The notes under the pieces are model-generated. The model searched no databases. It was given only the letters and a program-made list of their open reading frames with translations, and was not told the origin of the DNA. Shown one piece after another: positions 6,930-14,230 of a stretch of DNA of 36,517 nucleotides. The stretch comes from Neobacillus cucumis (GTDB taxonomy: Bacteria > Bacillota > Bacilli > Bacillales > Cytobacillaceae). Made by a program: the position numbers and the translations under genes. The stretch spans positions 1 through 36,517 of the forward strand of contig NZ_JAFBEX010000038.1 of assembly GCF_016908975.1 (NCBI RefSeq). The letters run 5' to 3'. Position 1 is the first letter of the stretch. Each line of letters begins with the position of its first letter.

Positions 6930-7025
6930 ATGTTAGCACAAATAAATATTAGTGTAATAGCCGCAGTTGGTTTTATTATCTCTGTAATTGCATTAGTATT
7001 GACTATAAAAAATTTCAGGAGGTAG
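6930..7025 (+). CDS. Single-pass membrane microprotein
   Basis: These 31 residues are almost entirely one hydrophobic helix (VIAAVGFIISVIALVLTI) followed by KNFRR. A GTG 15 bases upstream in frame is an alternative start. Its last codons (AGG AGG) contain the ribosome site of the next gene, so the two are probably co-expressed. The pattern of short helix plus basic tail fits small membrane regulators or holin-like toxins; neither can be claimed. Confidence 0.5.
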   Translation: MLAQINISVIAAVGFIISVIALVLTIKNFRR

Positions 7026-7028
7026 GTC

Positions 7029-7205
7029 ATGGGGAGAGATTGGGATGAAATAAGATTGAAAATGATGATGCTAAGGCATGAACATATGATCGAACTTATG
7101 AGGTTATCGGCTATTTCAGCAACCCTTCAAAGTAAGCATGTAACCAGCGTAGAAAAGCTTAAATTGATTGAAGACTTAACTAAAGAAATCCCCAAAGGTA
7201 AGTAA
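7029..7205 (+). CDS. Small Met-rich helical protein
   Basis: This is a 58-residue protein with an AGGAGGT ribosome site 4 bases before the ATG, inside the end of the preceding microprotein gene. It contains an unusual Met-rich segment (LKMMMLRHEHMIELM) that should form an amphipathic helix, then a charged C-terminus. No family is recognised. A hairpin without a T-run follows at about 7215-7248. Confidence 0.6.
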   Translation: MGRDWDEIRLKMMMLRHEHMIELMRLSAISATLQSKHVTSVEKLKLIEDLTKEIPKGK

Positions 7206-7324
7206 GAGTTAACCAATGGGATGGAATCTTTAACATTCTGTCCCATTACTTCATCCTTGTTCTGGAGGGAAGGTGCAAACGGCTGAATACTTTTATCAAT
7301 TGGTTAAGAGTCTTATTTTTAGTT

Positions 7325-7492
7325 ATGACTCTAGGCGATACGATCGTGAGTGTACGTAAATATAGGAAAACCAATAGAAGTACTCAAATCAGTGGAATTG
7401 ATTACCGAAAAGTACTTCGAGATTTAATATTTAATAACCTAATAATTTTACTAATGATTTTAACAATAGTTTGGGAGGATTGGTTTAAATGA
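7325..7492 (+). CDS. Small membrane protein, start uncertain
   Basis: These 55 codons are counted from ATG 7325, with a C-terminal hydrophobic helix (LIILLMILTIVW). The same frame is open upstream to about 7268 and encodes another hydrophobic stretch (FINWLRVLFLVM) but offers no standard start. The strong GGAGGG at 7264 instead leads to a GTG at 7273 in another frame, encoding only 28 residues. A frameshift near the start is possible, so this may be a decayed two-helix membrane protein. Confidence 0.4.
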   Translation: MTLGDTIVSVRKYRKTNRSTQISGIDYRKVLRDLIFNNLIILLMILTIVWEDWFK

Positions 7493-7528
7493 CCACCTTA
7501 AAAACAAAATTGAGGAGGAAAACGAAAC

Positions 7529-8081
7529 GTGGGGACATTTTATACATTAGGAATCATTAACAAATTCGGTGCTCAGGCAACTAAAGGGCCAACAAGATGG
7601 AGCCGTGAAATCTAGCATTATCTGAAGTAGAGTGGAAGGAAGCATTGGATAAACGAATTGATACCTCTATTTTCAATTTGGAATTGCAGAAAGACGGTAC
7701 AATTAAAGGCCTCCTTAAAAATGACATATTTAAGGAAAATATCAAGGGCTTCTATGAGATTTTGCAAGAAATCTTAGGTGAGCACAGAAACGGGAACTTC
7801 GATTATTTCGAAAAGGGCATGTATAAAGAGGAGGATAAACTTCCTGATATAAACGTTGAGGATGATGATGGGTATTCGTACGAGTGGGCTGATGAATTAA
7901 GGATATTGAACAAAGATGGTGTGGAAATTCGAATAGAATGTGAGTTTATTATGTTGTTCCTGGAAGGGAAGTTCTGGTCGAGGAGTTCTACACAGATCCA
8001 GTCTTAATCAATTATTTGTTCCGCAATAGCAAGATTGATAATCCATTGGCTGGTGCAGTAATCAGTGCGGTGGTTGGGTAA
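7529..8081 (+). pseudogene. Broken gene for an unknown ~180-residue protein
   Basis: GTG 7529, with AGGAGG 10 bases upstream, starts MGTFYTLGIINKFGAQATK and stops at TAG 7613. The next frame carries ALSEVEWKEALDKRID... to 8007, and a third frame completes it with VLVEEFYTDPVLINYLF...NPLAGAVISAVVG to 8081. Two single-base losses, near 7612 and 7972, explain the pattern and give one coherent protein of about 183 residues. The middle part alone looks like a 120-residue gene but is only the body of this one. The family is unknown to me; the shape is like the small acidic proteins of accessory or phage-like loci. Confidence 0.75.
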
Positions 8082-8241
8082 TGAGTGATAAAAAGAAACC
8101 ATTCTTGGATGATGAAATAGCAAAAATCATCCGCCAGACTGGGCGAATACGCTAAGGAAGAGGATCGAAAGCAAGGTACTTATATTTGTATACAAGAATA
8201 AGGAAGGGGATATTGTTCGTAAATATCCGATGACCGAATAA
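8081..8241 (+). pseudogene. Broken small gene
   Basis: ATG 8081 overlaps the previous stop and starts MSDKKKPFLDDEIAKIIRQ, which stops at 8155. The next frame gives LGEYAKEEDRKQ and the third gives VLIFVYKNKEGDIVRKYPMTE ending at 8241. Two single-base changes would restore about 53 residues. Function is unknown. Confidence 0.65.
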
Positions 8242-8266
8242 TGAAAGAAAGCGAGTGGGATGATTA

Positions 8267-8644
8267 ATGGGTTTTTACACCGAAGCACGAACCAAAGAGG
8301 GTAGATTGATTGGTAGTAAGAGTTTTCAGGTCTGGAATCCAAATGTGGAACATTTCTACAAGTCGCTGGGATTGGAAAATCCTTACGGTCAGTACAGCGG
8401 GGATAAAGGCGATATATCATTTACAGCTGAGCAATTATTGGATGCTTATAAGTATATAGAAAACATTGAGTTTTATAGCGAGCCAATAATAGAAAAACTC
8501 GATCCGTTTGTTGGCATGCTAACCATTGCTGGAGGAGTCCAAAAGCTTGACTCAAAAGCCGAGAAAGAGCGAACTCTTGAATTCTTAGATATTTGTGCAG
8601 CAGTGGCCCTTAAAGAAGAGAGCGTCATCTTAAATATGGGTTAG
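8267..8644 (+). CDS. Hypothetical protein
   Basis: This 125-residue soluble protein is apparently intact, between two broken genes. The ribosome site is weak (GTGGGATGA). The first half is beta-rich and aromatic (MGFYTEARTKEGRLIGS, FQVWNPNVEHFYKSLG) and the second half helical and acidic. No family is recognised. It follows the broken gene ending at 8241 by 25 bp and precedes another broken gene with a good ribosome site by 10 bp, so it was probably in one operon with them. Confidence 0.6.
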   Translation: MGFYTEARTKEGRLIGSKSFQVWNPNVEHFYKSLGLENPYGQYSGDKGDISFTAEQLLDAYKYIENIEFYSEPIIEKLDPFVGMLTIAGGVQKLDSKAEKERTLEFLDICAAVALKEESVILNMG

Positions 8645-8654
8645 GAGGACGTTA

Positions 8655-8853
8655 ATGTATCATAGAACCTATTTTCAAAATGATAGATGAATATATGGAT
8701 CTCGCCCATGATTTCGATATAAGCCCTTTTGAACATCATTAAGGTATGCATTTGAGGGATATTTTAGAGGGTGAAAAAGATAATCTAACCGAAGGAGAAA
8801 GAGAAATGTTAAGCAAAGCCGATGAAATGTGGATAAAGAATACTACTAAATAA
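8655..8853 (+). pseudogene. Broken small gene with frameshift and nonsense codon
   Basis: TAGGAGGA precedes ATG 8655, whose frame stops after 11 codons. The neighbouring frame reads IIEPIFKMIDEYMDLAHDF...SPFEHH, hits TAA at 8740-8742, and continues in the same frame with GMHLRDILEGEKDNL to 8853. One frameshift and one nonsense codon would restore about 66 residues. Function is unknown. Confidence 0.65.
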
Positions 8854-8858
8854 TAAAG

Positions 8859-8957
8859 CATGTCAGAAGAATATGGAATTTTGATAATAACAAGCTGCCC
8901 GAAAAACACGGGTGGTGGCATTTTAGTAAGTACGTTAAAAGGGAGGAAGGTAAATGA
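8859..8957 (+). pseudogene. Possible gene fragment
   Basis: An open frame without a start encodes VRRIWNFDNNKLPEKHGWW followed by HFSKYVKREEGK and a stop at 8955. The aromatic and charged composition is protein-like, and the end overlaps the next ATG by 4 bases as neighbouring genes do here. It is probably the tail of a lost gene. Confidence 0.35.
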
Positions 8958-9157
8958 CCGAAAAGAAACCAATCAATGTCGATGAAATCGTTGACCAGTT
9001 AATTGATTTATGGAAAAAAGGAATATCTCAAGAAACGTTAACTGATATGACTAGAAACTATTTAATCGGGTTAAAACTCGCTGGTAATGAACAGGGTTAT
9101 AACGAACTGATTCCAAAAATAAAGGAAAGGCAGCGTGAAGAAATTGAAAAAGGATGA
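8954..9157 (+). CDS. Small helical hypothetical protein
   Basis: This 67-residue charged protein has GGGAGGAAGG just before its ATG. It is predicted all-helical (VDEIVDQLIDLWKKG, LIGLKLAGNEQGYN). Its end overlaps the next gene by 23 bp, pointing to translational coupling. No family is recognised. Confidence 0.65.
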   Translation: MTEKKPINVDEIVDQLIDLWKKGISQETLTDMTRNYLIGLKLAGNEQGYNELIPKIKERQREEIEKG

Positions 9158-9335
9158 TCCGCATTTAAACCGAGCAATCGAAATGGCAATGGAAATTAAA
9201 CGTCAGTTAGAAGGACCACCAATCGGAATCGAACATCCTGGCTTCAAGCGGAGAGCAAAACGAGCCAGCGAATACATCGCCAATCAACCCGAAGCTCAAG
9301 CGATTATTGCAAAACATCTAAATATTCCGTTATGA
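9135..9335 (+). CDS. Small basic hypothetical protein
   Basis: These 66 residues start at GTG 9135 directly after AAAGGAAAGG. The protein is Lys/Arg-rich with a helical pattern and a central GPPIGIEHPGF segment. The stop codon overlaps the next ATG (ATGA). The function is unknown; a nucleic-acid-binding role is possible from charge only. Confidence 0.6.
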   Translation: MKKLKKDDPHLNRAIEMAMEIKRQLEGPPIGIEHPGFKRRAKRASEYIANQPEAQAIIAKHLNIPL

Positions 9336-9844
9336 AATATCATAAATATGTTGAGGCTACATTCGAGTATTTCGAGAGGCTGGCAGATTACGTCAGGCAT
9401 TTAGAAGAATTGAAGCAAAAAGGTGAGTTAGTTCAAGACGGTGTGTTGCTGTTAGAAAGTAACGCTAAATATATCATAGCAAAACATGAAACTTTGTTAG
9501 AGTTGATTAAAGATTACGTTAAAGGAGGAGAAGTATTGAGCAATCATTATGACGAGTACCTAAAGGAAATTAAAGAGTTTAAATTTTCTGATGAACAATA
9601 TGAACATATTGAGGAAATCGTTGCTATCGCTAAACGTGCAAAATTAAGATTACGAAAGCCTTCTGAATATCATTTCAAAGACAGCATCGAAGTGATGATT
9701 TCTTTAACGGGTGCGACTGCAATGCTAGAAGCGTATAAAAATATAGGTGAGGATGCTTATATCGTTTATATGAATAAAAATAAGCAAATCGTTCATCATT
9801 ACGTGGATGGTCGGATAGAAGTAGTGAAGGAGGACAATGAATGA
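9332..9844 (+). CDS. Hypothetical protein, possibly two genes fused in frame
   Basis: This 170-residue soluble protein starts at ATG 9332, overlapping the previous stop but without a visible ribosome site. Codons 64-68 contain a strong AAAGGAGGAG (9521-9530), followed 5 bases later by a TTG in the same frame (9536), which would start a 102-residue product (MSNHYDEYLKEI...). The upstream part is a coiled-coil-like helix bundle and the downstream part is mixed alpha/beta (AYIVYMNKNKQIVHHYVDG). It may be one long product, a nested shorter product, or an ancestral gene pair whose stop codon was lost. Confidence 0.6.
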   Translation: MKYHKYVEATFEYFERLADYVRHLEELKQKGELVQDGVLLLESNAKYIIAKHETLLELIKDYVKGGEVLSNHYDEYLKEIKEFKFSDEQYEHIEEIVAIAKRAKLRLRKPSEYHFKDSIEVMISLTGATAMLEAYKNIGEDAYIVYMNKNKQIVHHYVDGRIEVVKEDNE

Positions 9845-10056
9845 GTGAAGAAAAAACTTATAATCTTAAATTAAGAACAGGAGATGAAGTTATTTTCACT
9901 GCTGATATACCAACTGATGAAGTTCGATTACTACCTGAATTTGCGAATCAAGCCGAGTTCTTTAAGTTTTTCATAGAAAGAACAAAGGATAGCGATTTAC
10001 CGTTCATAATTATCAAAATCATTAAACCACCTCTGGTAAAGGAAGATGAAGCATGA
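9841..10056 (+). CDS. Small acidic hypothetical protein
   Basis: These 71 residues start with an ATG overlapping the previous stop, with AAGGAGGA a few bases upstream. The fold looks alpha/beta (TYNLKLRTGDEVIFTADIP). The end overlaps the next gene by 4 bp. No family is recognised. Confidence 0.65.
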   Translation: MSEEKTYNLKLRTGDEVIFTADIPTDEVRLLPEFANQAEFFKFFIERTKDSDLPFIIIKIIKPPLVKEDEA

Positions 10057-10220
10057 GTGAAGAAAAGGAGAGGGATTTAATCGGAAGAAAACCCGATAGG
10101 AAGTTATCATTAGAAGAGAAACAAAAGCTCCTTGAAGAAATGCATAAAAACCCAGTTCAATACAGCTACGAAGGATTAAAGGAAATAATTGATAGTCAAA
10201 AAGATTGGGATGGATTATAG
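10053..10220 (+). CDS. Small charged hypothetical protein
   Basis: These 55 residues (MSEEKERDLIGRKPDRKLS start) have AAAGGAAGATGA before the ATG. The protein is highly charged and helical, with a C-terminal acidic end (DSQKDWDGL). It shares the MSEEK start with the preceding gene, which hints at duplication of the 5' end. It overlaps the next frame by 16 bp. Confidence 0.55.
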   Translation: MSEEKERDLIGRKPDRKLSLEEKQKLLEEMHKNPVQYSYEGLKEIIDSQKDWDGL

Positions 10221-10480
10221 ACCTTTTTAATGAGCTCAACTTGTATCCTGAAGATGCAATGAAGGCCGTTGTTCTAGGATTATATGCAAATAAAAACATT
10301 TCATTATCCCGTACTGCCGAACTTTACGGAATATCATTAAATGAATTTTGGGAACTGCTCCATACATTGCCGTTTCCAGCTGGAACATATACGAAAGAAA
10401 TGTATGAGCAAGTAGATAAATCTCTTGGAACGTGGTTAAAACAAGACTCAAAGGATGATGAAAAGGAGGATAATGTATGA
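10205..10480 (+). CDS. UPF0175-like (antitoxin-type) small helix-turn-helix protein
   Basis: These 91 residues contain a central ISLSRTAELYGISLNEFWELL, which resembles the ISLGKAAELAGMS--EFLELL segment of UPF0175 proteins, some of which act as antitoxins. The TTG start at 10205 lacks a clear ribosome site, so translation may depend on coupling to the overlapping upstream gene. The gene at 10636 carries a diverged version of the same segment, so the two are probably paralogues. No PIN-type toxin lies beside it, so a toxin-antitoxin role is not supported. Family assignment is moderate. Confidence 0.55.
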   Translation: MGWIIDLFNELNLYPEDAMKAVVLGLYANKNISLSRTAELYGISLNEFWELLHTLPFPAGTYTKEMYEQVDKSLGTWLKQDSKDDEKEDNV

Positions 10481-10623
10481 GTAATAAATACAAAGATCCG
10501 TTGTTCCAAAAATCCTATGATGTTGCAGGTAAAAAAGGGATTTCACCTGAAAATATAGGTGTATTCATGCGGGGCTATGTAGAAGGTTTTTTGGATGGAA
10601 GATGTGTAGATGTAATTCCTTAA
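10477..10623 (+). CDS. Small hypothetical protein
   Basis: These 48 residues (MSNKYKDPLFQKSYDVAGK start) have AAAAGGAGGA before the ATG, overlapping the previous stop by 4 bp. The last part (FMRGYVEGFLDGR) forms a probable amphipathic helix. The function is unknown. Confidence 0.6.
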   Translation: MSNKYKDPLFQKSYDVAGKKGISPENIGVFMRGYVEGFLDGRCVDVIP

Positions 10624-10635
10624 AACACATCGGAT

Positions 10636-11034
10636 TTGATCCCCGATAAATACGAAGAACTAATTAGAATGGTAAGAAATTGGAACCTCAATCCTGAAAT
10701 CATCAAGTTGGCTATGTCACTAGGACTCTACTATTTCGATGAAATTTCCTTTGGTAAACTATCGGAAATATATAACCTTGGTCAATCCGATATGATGGAC
10801 TTTTTAAAAGAATGTGAGATGCCTGGTAGGAAGTTAACGTTCGATCATTACGATTTAATGGCATTAAATGAGATGGACGGTAAAGAACCCATGGATGGCA
10901 TAACACAAGAGCAGATTGATGAATATGAGGAAATGAATAAGTCTATGTACGAAAAGTGGAAAGACTTCCTTATCAAAATCCATACGACAGAGTACCAGCA
11001 AGAAAAACACGCTGAATATATTGTACAATTCTAG
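10636..11034 (+). CDS. UPF0175-like paralogue with extended acidic tail
   Basis: These 132 residues start at TTG 10636 with only a weak ribosome site. Residues about 10-60 (WNLNPEIIKLAMSLGLYYF, ISFGKLSEIYNLGQSDMMDFL) align by eye with the gene at 10205 (NLYPEDAMKAVVLGLY, ISLSRTAELYGISLNEFWELL). The remaining 70 residues are acidic and helical. It probably arose by duplication of the 10205 gene. Downstream bases to about 11077 contain a further broken frame (NIDRHKNWLEREEMNR). Confidence 0.55.
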   Translation: MIPDKYEELIRMVRNWNLNPEIIKLAMSLGLYYFDEISFGKLSEIYNLGQSDMMDFLKECEMPGRKLTFDHYDLMALNEMDGKEPMDGITQEQIDEYEEMNKSMYEKWKDFLIKIHTTEYQQEKHAEYIVQF

Positions 11035-11223
11035 GGAATATCGATAGACATAAAAACTGGCTTGAGCGTGAAGAGATGAATCGAAGAAAAAGTATATTCA
11101 AGGCACGATAATTGGAACCGTATTGTAGATGAAGCACCAAAAGAGGTAGTAGGGAAAGCTAGGATTAAAGTAAATGAAAATACACCAGCTTGGAAAAAGG
11201 CCCAAGATATTGCCACCAAACAA

Positions 11224-11511
11224 ATGAATGAAAAAGGTTTCACTGTTGAAGATGTTCATAAAATGCTCGATGACATCCGATCTGAACGGAAAAAGGAAAA
11301 AATATTTAAAGATGAACGCATAGGGTATGACGAAAAAGCATACGAGCAAGATAAAGAGGCTCTTGAATATTTAGAGAAAAAAGATATGCAAGTTATAAAC
11401 AAAAATAAATTAAAAGAACTTCTAGAAAAAAATAAGATGACAAAGGAAGAATTCGAAGCTGAACAAAAAGAATTTGATGTTGAAAATGGGGAAATCGATA
11501 ATGAAAGCTGA
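11224..11511 (+). CDS. Acidic coiled-coil protein, probably the intact part of a frameshifted gene
   Basis: These 95 residues from ATG 11224 are strongly charged and helical. The same frame is open and protein-like back to about 11078 (NWNRIVDEAPKEVVGKARI) but offers no ATG, GTG or TTG there, and the shifted frame upstream reads NIDRHKNWLEREEMNR. I therefore suspect a longer gene with a frameshift near 11085, now reduced to this part. Its last 11 bases overlap the start of the next gene. Confidence 0.5.
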   Translation: MNEKGFTVEDVHKMLDDIRSERKKEKIFKDERIGYDEKAYEQDKEALEYLEKKDMQVINKNKLKELLEKNKMTKEEFEAEQKEFDVENGEIDNES

Positions 11512-12436
11512 AGATATTATTAAATCAATAGAATCTATGAATAATGGTGAAAGGATTAGGACGTTAGAGCTACTGTTTGATACTTATTTCGATGGAAGAC
11601 CTGAGTCATTTCTTAAGGAATTGCACTCAATAAAAAAGTTGCTGGATAGAGCCGAGAAATACCGTGACGGTACTGCTCTCGGTGAGGCAAACAATAGATT
11701 AGGAAAACTTTTGGATGATGATGACGAAGAAAAAATTTTATCCCACATCACTAACGAAGAACTTTCCAAACGTGCTGAACTTCCCGATGAGGTAGAAGAC
11801 GAAAAAAAGCGATTGAAAAAGAAAAACAATCTCTTTATCCAAATAGAAGAGTTAAGAAAAAACCGTTATAAGCTTTCAAATCAGGACATTGATTTACTGT
11901 TTGCGTTAATTGATAGGCTTCAATGGGCAATTGCCGACTGGAAGGTGGGAGAGGTTAAAAAACATAGAATAGAATGGACTGGCGAAAGAGAAGGTCGATT
12001 GATTATCGACAATCCGAACGACATACCAAAAAACATGACCGATGATGAAGAACACGATTTTTGGGAAACTCATGCTATGAGTGAAAGGCTTCTGGAAGAG
12101 AGCTATATAGAAGATGATAGTGACCTTCCACCACCAAGAAGGAAAAAAGTTGAATTCATAGTAACCGATGACATTTCGCACACTGGACTGACTGAGGAAG
12201 AATATAGGGTACTCGAAGATTATGTTGACCCGAAGTTAAATGAAGACGATATTGTTGAAATCACCAAAAAAGAAATACTTGAAATAATCGAGTCTATGAA
12301 ACAAACAAGTGGATATAACAGTAGTACTGACTTTAAAAGAGCCATAACTAATGGCGAGGTAAAGTTTTATTCAAGAGCGAGATTATCAATGTGGGAACGT
12401 TACGAAAGAATACTAGAGAATAAGAAAAATGAGTAA
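11501..12436 (+). CDS. KAED-NGER module protein, copy 1 (unknown function)
   Basis: This 311-residue acidic soluble protein starts at ATG 11501, since the same MKAED start has a better ribosome site in copy 2; frames further upstream are the tail of the previous gene. The first 30 residues (KAEDIIKSIESMNNGERIR then LLFDTYF) recur in the genes at 12835 and 14231. The middle is charged and helical with an ELSKRAELPDEVED segment; the end carries a short tail (SMWERYERIL) also found, out of frame, at the end of copy 2. No catalytic motif, signal peptide or membrane segment was seen. It is the best-preserved of three tandem paralogues. Confidence 0.65.
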   Translation: MKAEDIIKSIESMNNGERIRTLELLFDTYFDGRPESFLKELHSIKKLLDRAEKYRDGTALGEANNRLGKLLDDDDEEKILSHITNEELSKRAELPDEVEDEKKRLKKKNNLFIQIEELRKNRYKLSNQDIDLLFALIDRLQWAIADWKVGEVKKHRIEWTGEREGRLIIDNPNDIPKNMTDDEEHDFWETHAMSERLLEESYIEDDSDLPPPRRKKVEFIVTDDISHTGLTEEEYRVLEDYVDPKLNEDDIVEITKKEILEIIESMKQTSGYNSSTDFKRAITNGEVKFYSRARLSMWERYERILENKKNE

Positions 12437-12490
12437 ATGCTCTTTGATGATGTCATCGCAACTGTGATTTAAAGCTAAATAAGGCAAAAT
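12437..12490 (+). pseudogene. Remnant of the 13608-type gene
   Basis: Sequence just after copy 1 (TTTGATGATGTCATCGCAAC, then TGTGATTTAAAGCTAAAT) closely matches the start of the gene at 13608 (TTTGCTGATGTTATCGCAAC, then TGTTGATTTAAAACTAAAT). It is shifted and cut off after about 54 bases. The satellite gene once followed copy 1 as it now follows copy 2. Confidence 0.6.
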
Positions 12491-12539
12491 AACTGGATCT
12501 CTATAACAATAAGTAAAATCCAAGAAATGGAGAACAACG

Positions 12540-12845
12540 TTGAAAGAAAATCTTATCAAACAAATCGAAAAACTAATTATCGAAGAAATGAAACAGTTAT
12601 GTGGCGATGTAAAAGGTATTAATTGGGAGCAAGTTAGACTTAATAATGATTCAGACTTGGATTGGTATGAACATGAAATGGATATTTTTTTTCACTTGGA
12701 TGATGAATCACAAAAAAACTATAAGTTTTGCTACGATTATAGATTTAATCGGGGATTACTCCTCATTGAAAATAAGGAACGAAAGCCAACAAATTATAAA
12801 GAAATCAAAATTTGGGGGAATTGGGAGGATGACAATGAAGGCTGA
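12540..12845 (+). CDS. Satellite protein X, copy 1 (unknown function)
   Basis: These 101 residues start at TTG 12540 behind GGAGAA. Features include a helical start (LIKQIEKLIIEEMKQLCGD), an acidic middle, and a conserved end (GLLLIENKERK, IKIWGNWEDD). The gene at 15360 is a clear paralogue with a nonsense codon. Each X gene sits next to a KAED-NGER module gene, so they may work together. This one overlaps the start of module copy 2 by 11 bp, and that start's GGGAGG ribosome site lies inside this gene. No known family is recognised. Confidence 0.65.
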   Translation: MKENLIKQIEKLIIEEMKQLCGDVKGINWEQVRLNNDSDLDWYEHEMDIFFHLDDESQKNYKFCYDYRFNRGLLLIENKERKPTNYKEIKIWGNWEDDNEG

Positions 12846-13597
12846 GGACATCGTTGCAGCAATCGAATCAATGGATAATGGTGAGCGTTTGCGGACATCG
12901 ACCCTCCTAAACGACACCTATTTTTAAAGAGAACCTACAATCAATAAATACTTCCTAATCAACGAATTTGAATTGCTACGAACGTTTTTAGAGCTTTTTA
13001 ATAACGATAGGGATGTAAACCATCTTGAAGCGATTGACGGACATCTTTCCGAAATGATGATTTGAAAGAGGAAACGTAGATAAGGAATTAGCGAAAAGAT
13101 ACGATTCAAGGCTAGATACGCCTGAAAAGGAATGGATTAAGTTGTCCGAAGGAATGAGCATTATGGAGTTTTTCAAGCAAACGAAAGAAGAAGTAGCAAA
13201 CACGCCAAAGGAAAACCGAAAAGAAATCATTCAACGACTTGCAAACGAAGCGTGTGACCGAAATGATGCTGCGTTGAAAAAGATGGATGATAAGCTATCT
13301 TTCGAAGAAAAACAAGAAATTCTTAACAAACTTGCTGGTTTTACTAATAAATTTTCTCCAGAAGGAGTGGACGAAACCATTAGGATTGCTAACAGAGAAG
13401 GAGATTGGTTTCTCAAAAGCGAGAAGGAACGTGAAGGTCTCATTAAGGAATATTTAGAAAATCGTACCGAAGAAAACCTTGAAAAAATCCGTCATTTTGA
13501 TGATAAACGAAAGGAAGAATTTCTTGCCAAACAAGACTCAGACTCTGACAATGTGGGAACGTCACGAAACATGCTAGAGGATAAGAACAATGAGTAA
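12835..13597 (+). pseudogene. KAED-NGER module gene, copy 2, broken
   Basis: ATG 12835 behind GGGAGG encodes MKAEDIVAAIESMDNGERLR and runs to a TAA at 12925. The same frame continues with REPTINKYFLINEFELLRTF to 13063. After a frameshift, the frame containing ELAKRYDSRLDTP runs through the 151-codon open frame 13142-13597. ELAKR-YSRLDTP also occurs in copy 3, confirming common descent. At the 3' end the frame is shifted again: the sequence for TMWERHE matches the WERYE tail of copy 1 but is read in another frame. At least one nonsense codon and two frameshifts are present. The 3' open frame could still be expressed from TTG 13142. Confidence 0.75.
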
Positions 13598-13607
13598 AAT
13601 CGACTAG

Positions 13608-13970
13608 ATGAGATTTGATTTAAGGTTCTTTGCTGATGTTATCGCAACTGTTGATTTAAAACTAAATGGGGGCGATAAGCCTTATGTTATCAATTCCATT
13701 GAAGGATTTAATAAACAATTTTCACCTAGTCAAGAAGGATATATAACCAAAGATGAATTGGAAAAATGGCTAAAATGGAGAGTGTTCCCCGAAACAAGAG
13801 TTAATTGCAAAGAATTGCTCCAGTTACTCGGTTTAAATAGTTACAATCGGTGGGCAATTGTTCGAAAAACACATGGTGTTATGGCTGATGATGAAATATG
13901 GATCCGAACTCTAAGGCCATATCTATACTATCCTGTTGAGGGGAAATTGGAGGACGAGAATGAGCGATAA
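13608..13970 (+). CDS. Satellite protein Y (unknown function)
   Basis: These 120 residues start at ATG 13608, 10 bp after copy 2, without an obvious ribosome site. The recognisable part is YITKDELEKWLKWRVFPETR followed by LLQLLGLNSYNRWAIVRKTHG and DDEIWIRTL. This pattern of RV-P-TR, L--LGL--Y, and KT-G---DD--W recurs in small orphan proteins of Firmicutes accessory loci, as far as I recall; no function is established. A truncated copy lies at 12437-12490. The end overlaps the next gene by 11 bp. Confidence 0.6.
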   Translation: MRFDLRFFADVIATVDLKLNGGDKPYVINSIEGFNKQFSPSQEGYITKDELEKWLKWRVFPETRVNCKELLQLLGLNSYNRWAIVRKTHGVMADDEIWIRTLRPYLYYPVEGKLEDENER

Positions 13971-14226
13971 ATTCTTCCAGCATGAAAGAGATAAGGCATG
14001 GTTACGTGCATTGCTTCACCGTGGTATTGATGAAGAATTGCTAAAAAAGGTTATGTTCGGTATCGGATATGAAAACCCAGATGCTTCCATTCAAGATATT
14101 TACAGATTTTTTCATCGTGAACATATGAGAACGTTAAATGAAAAACTATCTAAAGAGGATAAAAGATTGATATTCGAAGATTTGAAGAAAGATGGATATT
14201 TTGACAGTAAAAAAGGGGATGACTGA
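13960..14226 (+). CDS. Hypothetical helical protein
   Basis: These 88 residues start at ATG 13960, with GGAGG 6 bases upstream inside the end of the previous gene; the earlier ATG at 13936 precedes that ribosome site and is disfavoured. The protein is charged and helical (DKAWLRALLHRGIDEELLKK). It ends 4 bp before the next gene, so the two are probably coupled. No family is recognised. Confidence 0.65.
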   Translation: MSDKFFQHERDKAWLRALLHRGIDEELLKKVMFGIGYENPDASIQDIYRFFHREHMRTLNEKLSKEDKRLIFEDLKKDGYFDSKKGDD

Positions 14227-14230
14227 ACCG

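Noticed and set aside
7645..8007. Intact 120-residue gene
   Set aside because: Matching protein-like sequence continues in other frames on both sides; it is the middle of a broken longer gene.
12646..12927. 93-codon open frame overlapping satellite gene X1
   Set aside because: Its first 60 codons are a shifted reading of X1; only the last 30 codons are real and belong to broken module copy 2.
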